From the NCBI GenBank assembly GCA_013205335.1, contig JABMNB010000451.1, forward strand, positions 1-16,058: a stretch of DNA of 16,058 nucleotides. The letters are read 5' to 3'. Both the position numbers and the translations under genes were made by a program. Numbering within the stretch: position 1 is the stretch's first letter; the number at the start of each line of letters is the position of its first letter. The notes under the pieces were generated by a model. The model made no database searches. It was not told the DNA's origin and worked only from the letters and a program-made list of their open reading frames with translations. The DNA comes from Rhodospirillales bacterium (lineage in GTDB: Bacteria > Pseudomonadota > Alphaproteobacteria > Reyranellales > Reyranellaceae). Shown piece by piece: positions 13,564 to 16,058 of the stretch.

Positions 13564-15024
13564 GTGGACACCGTCGCGCTGGAGCCGCTCGACAGCTTCC
13601 CCTACCGGCATCGCGTCACGGATCTCATGTCCGCGCCGATCGTTGCCGTTGCCGCGTCATCCACGGTCTCGGAGGCCGTTCGAACCATGATGCAGAGGCA
13701 TGTCAGTTCGGTGGTGGTTCTCGACGCCGAGGGGAGGCTGGACGGGATTCTCACCGAGCACGACGTTCTGCGGACGATCGCACGCGACCCGGCACATCTC
13801 GCCAAAACCGTGGCCCAGACAATGACGAGGTCGGTCAACGGCATCGACGCCGATGCCCTTGCCTATCGCGCTCTCGCCCGCATGGCGCGACTGGGCGTCC
13901 GGCACCTGCCGGTGATCGACGACTCCGGCCGCGCCCTAGGCATGCTCACAGCCCGTAGCCTGATCAAGCAGCGCGCGTCCCAGGCGCTCACGCTCGGCGA
14001 CGAGATCGACCATGCGCCGGACGCCGCAGCCCTGGGCGGGGCATTTGGCAAACTGCCCGCACTTGCCGCCGCCTTGCGTGGCGACGACGTTTCGGCAGTG
14101 CAGGTCGCGGCCGTCATCGCCGGCGTGACTCGAGACGTCACCGCACGCGCCGGAGAACTGGCGTTGGCTGCCATCCGCGCTCAGGGCCGGGGCGATGCGC
14201 CGGCCAGCTGGTGTCTCCTCGTACTCGGCTCCGCTGGCCGCGGCGAAACTCTGCTGATCCCCGATCAGGACAATGCCCTCATCCACGACGGCGACGAATC
14301 GGTGGATTCCTGGTTCGCCACCTTCGCCGAGCAACTGAACGCCCTCCTCGACGCCGCCGGCGTGCCGCTCTGCAAGGGTGGCGTGATGGCAAGCAACCCA
14401 GCCTTCCGCCGGTCGCTCACCCACTGGTGCGAAGCAATCGACTCATGGATCGACCGGCCGCGCCCCGATGCGTTGCTGAATGTCGACATCTTCTATGACT
14501 TCGCACCTGTCCTGGGAGATCGGTCGCTGGCACGCGCCCTGCGCCAGCATGCTGTGACCGCCGCGGCGAAGTCACCCGTGTTCCTCAGGCTACTCGCGGC
14601 CGCGAGCGGGGGCGGCGGCGGCGCCTTCGACCTGCTGGGTCGCCTGCGCACCGAGAACGGCCGCGTCGATCTCAAGCTGCGCGGGCTTTTCCCCATTGTC
14701 GCCGGCGCCCGGGCGATCGCCCTTGCCTGGACGTCGGCTGCGACCTCGACCGATTCTCGACTGGCCGAGTCGGCGGCAAAGGGCGCGCTGCCCGCCGATA
14801 CGGCCGCCGACCTTACCGCAGCCCGCGCTGCGATCGTCGAAGCCATTCTCGACCAGCAACTTGCCGACATCGCCGCCGGCCAGGCGCCATCGACACGGGT
14901 CGACCCGAAGCAGCTGAAACGCGCCAGCCTGCGCCGGCTGCGCCAGGCGCTCGCCGTTGCCGGCGAGGCGCCGGACCGGGTGCGCGAGGCTCTCACCAAC
15001 AGGAGCCTCGAGCGGGCGCCTTGA
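13564..15024 (+). CDS. CBS-CBS-DUF294 putative nucleotidyltransferase
   Basis: This 486-residue protein begins with a GTG, with GAGG upstream. Residues 18-75 and 82-140 form a CBS pair (VTDLMSAPIVAVAAS; GILTEHDVL; LPVIDDSGRALGMLT), which usually binds adenosine nucleotides. Residues about 160-300 are a DUF294 nucleotidyltransferase-like domain with LGSAGRGETLLIPDQDNAL (220-238). This matches the GS...R.E...DQD pattern of GlnD-type enzymes, with Asp234 and Asp236 as likely metal ligands. The rest is the helical DUF294 C-terminal domain. Many relatives carry an N-terminal cyclic-nucleotide-binding domain, which is absent here. It sits between the exonuclease and the response regulator. The likely role is an adenylate-sensing protein that transfers a nucleotide to a protein partner. 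The target is unknown. Confidence 0.9.
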   Translation: MDTVALEPLDSFPYRHRVTDLMSAPIVAVAASSTVSEAVRTMMQRHVSSVVVLDAEGRLDGILTEHDVLRTIARDPAHLAKTVAQTMTRSVNGIDADALAYRALARMARLGVRHLPVIDDSGRALGMLTARSLIKQRASQALTLGDEIDHAPDAAALGGAFGKLPALAAALRGDDVSAVQVAAVIAGVTRDVTARAGELALAAIRAQGRGDAPASWCLLVLGSAGRGETLLIPDQDNALIHDGDESVDSWFATFAEQLNALLDAAGVPLCKGGVMASNPAFRRSLTHWCEAIDSWIDRPRPDALLNVDIFYDFAPVLGDRSLARALRQHAVTAAAKSPVFLRLLAAASGGGGGAFDLLGRLRTENGRVDLKLRGLFPIVAGARAIALAWTSAATSTDSRLAESAAKGALPADTAADLTAARAAIVEAILDQQLADIAAGQAPSTRVDPKQLKRASLRRLRQALAVAGEAPDRVREALTNRSLERAP

Positions 15025-15056
15025 CCCTGGCAGGGCGAAGCGGTCAAGCTTTCGGG

Positions 15057-15698
15057 ATGGCGCACGCCGAACACTTTCTCGTCGCCGACGATCATCCGAT
15101 GGTGCGCGATGCGCTGGGCACGGCCTTGCGGCAGAGCTTCATCGGCGCGGCGATCACGGCAGCCGGCACGCTCGACCAGGCGCAACTGGCCCTCGAGCGC
15201 GAACCCGAAACCGACGCCCTTCTGCTCGATCTCGACATGCCCGGCATGGACGGTCTGACGGGCCTCGCTCTGCTGCGATCGAGTCATCCGACGGTGCCGA
15301 TCATCGTGGTGTCGGCGGCCCGCGACGCCGCCGTGGTACGGCGCGCCTACGATTTCGGCGCGTCGGCTTACATCGACAAGTCGGCTTCGCTCGAGGAGAT
15401 CGCCCGGATCGTCCGCGCCGTGCTCGACGGCGAGATCTTCGCGCCACCCGAGGCCCGGCCGGCCGATTCGTTTGTACAACGGGCGACACAGCTCACCCCT
15501 CAACAGTGGCGCGTGCTCGCTCTCATGGTCCAGGGCAATCAGAACAAGCAGATCGCCCACAAGCTCGGCATCGGCGAAGCGACCGTGAAGGCGCATGTGA
15601 CGGTGATCCTGCGCAAACTCGGCGTCCGCTCGCGCACGCAAGCGGTGATCGAGGCGCGCGGGCTGGCGCTGCCGGCGGCGGAGCCGAGCCGGACGTAG
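15057..15698 (+). CDS. LuxR/NarL-type response regulator, CrbR/ErdR-like
   Basis: This 213-residue two-component regulator has an N-terminal receiver with the acidic pair Asp11-Asp12 (FLVADDHPMVRDAL), the phosphoacceptor Asp58 in LLLDLDMPGMDGL, VVSAARD, and the conserved Lys in AYIDKSAS. A C-terminal LuxR helix-turn-helix follows (about 148-200, LTPQQWRVLALMVQG, NKQIAHKLGIGEATVKAHV, ILRKLGV). The sequence style strongly resembles CrbR/ErdR, the regulators that switch on acetyl-CoA synthetase and acetate uptake in Vibrio and Pseudomonas. The start at 15057 is preferred because the receiver begins right after it; a TTG at 15021 overlaps the upstream stop. It lies 32 bases after the CBS/DUF294 gene, in the same operon. 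It probably acts on the divergent promoter region of the symporter. Confidence 0.92.
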   Translation: MAHAEHFLVADDHPMVRDALGTALRQSFIGAAITAAGTLDQAQLALEREPETDALLLDLDMPGMDGLTGLALLRSSHPTVPIIVVSAARDAAVVRRAYDFGASAYIDKSASLEEIARIVRAVLDGEIFAPPEARPADSFVQRATQLTPQQWRVLALMVQGNQNKQIAHKLGIGEATVKAHVTVILRKLGVRSRTQAVIEARGLALPAAEPSRT

Positions 15699-15704
15699 GA
15701 GACC

Positions 15705-15792
15705 TGTCGTCCTGAGCGCAGCGAAGGACCTTGCAGAGCGATCAATGGACTCCCTGGCGGATGCGAGATCCTTCGCTCTGCTCAGGATGACA
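15705..15792. repeat. long imperfect intergenic palindrome between convergent genes
   Basis: Two 27-base arms (15705-15731 and 15766-15792) are inverted copies matching at 23 of 27 positions, with a 34-base loop. The core words are GTCCTGAGCGCAGCGAAGGA and TCCTTCGCTCTGCTCAGGA. The sequence type (CATCCTGAGCG...GAAGGATC) is known to me as a frequently dispersed intergenic palindrome in soil bacteria. Here it fills the gap between the regulator and the converging kinase gene, and may act as a bidirectional transcription end. No T-tract follows it. Confidence 0.75.
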
Positions 15793-15811
15793 AGAAACCT
15801 GTGGGCGAGGC

Positions 15812-16058
15812 CTACGCCGTCAACCGCCCCGCCGCGGCGCTGCGCAATCTCAGCAACGCACGCAGCGAAGCGGGCTTCACCGGCTTGTGCAGCAACTCGA
15901 CCTGTAGCGCCCGCGCCCGCAGCCGCAGCGTCGGATCGCGATCGGCGGTCACGAGGGCGGCCGGCACGGCGCGGCCCCAGGCTTCGCGCAACGCGACCAC
16001 CGCGTCGAGGCCGTCAGCGCCCTCGTCGAGATGCAGGTCGGCCAGCACGAGGTCGGGC
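15812..16058 (-). CDS. hybrid sensor histidine kinase, C-terminal receiver domain (partial; probable CrbS-like partner)
   Basis: Only the last about 82 residues are inside the window; the gene continues past 16058. The visible part is the second half of a receiver domain: DLVLADLHLDEGADGLDAV with the phosphoacceptor Asp in VLADLH, ALVTADRD with the conserved Thr, and LLHKPVKPASLRALL with the conserved Lys. The style (LADLHLDEG...VTADRD...KPVKP) matches receivers at the end of large hybrid kinases, including CrbS/MxtR-type proteins that fuse an SSS transporter region, a PAS domain and a histidine kinase. It converges on the CrbR-like regulator, which makes it the probable cognate sensor. The transporter and kinase parts cannot be seen here. 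Confidence 0.8.
   Translation of the reverse strand, partial: PDLVLADLHLDEGADGLDAVVALREAWGRAVPAALVTADRDPTLRLRARALQVELLHKPVKPASLRALLRLRSAAAGRLTA

Overview
The window is GC-rich, with strong G/C bias at third codon positions, and encodes a typical alphaproteobacterial gene set: a Tat-exported Bug/TctC receptor, a classical autotransporter and a CrbS/CrbR-type acetate-responsive two-component system. I read it as chromosomal DNA of an alphaproteobacterium (Hyphomicrobiales/Rhodospirillales-like). The genus cannot be fixed from the sequence. No tRNA, rRNA, CRISPR array or intact insertion sequence was seen.

Left part (1-8.2 kb). A gene tail on the + strand (1-140) converges on a long minus-strand block. 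Read in the direction of transcription, that block ends with htpG (Hsp90, behind a sigma-32-like promoter), then a TctC/Bug-type extracytoplasmic receptor and an amidohydrolase_2 (COG3618-like) enzyme that form a tight pair. Upstream of htpG lie ppa (inorganic pyrophosphatase) and a 1094-residue autotransporter. The autotransporter passenger begins with what looks like a pepsin-fold aspartic protease domain (two Asp-Thr-Gly motifs and a flap-like Tyr), followed by autotransporter beta-strand repeats and a C-terminal barrel. This is the most unusual gene in the window.

Middle (8.2-9.9 kb). A frameshifted, truncated relic of an MFS metabolite:H+ symporter lies between ppa and a three-gene operon of small unknown membrane proteins. 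Strong hairpin terminators sit directly in front of both ppa and the small-membrane-protein operon, leaving almost no room for a promoter.

Right part (9.9-16.06 kb). This is a coherent transport and signalling island. On the minus strand are a DUF4212 small subunit and a VC_2705-type sodium:solute symporter. Diverging from them on the + strand are an unknown 199-residue protein, a DEDDh exonuclease (4-nt overlap), a CBS-CBS-DUF294 nucleotidyltransferase-like protein and a CrbR/ErdR-like LuxR-family response regulator. Converging on that operon is the receiver-domain tail of a hybrid sensor kinase, probably the CrbS-like partner, which runs off the window. A long imperfect palindrome fills the gap between regulator and kinase. 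The likely theme is sensing and uptake of acetate or a similar short monocarboxylate. The exonuclease and nucleotidyltransferase-like proteins are conserved-looking companions of unknown role.
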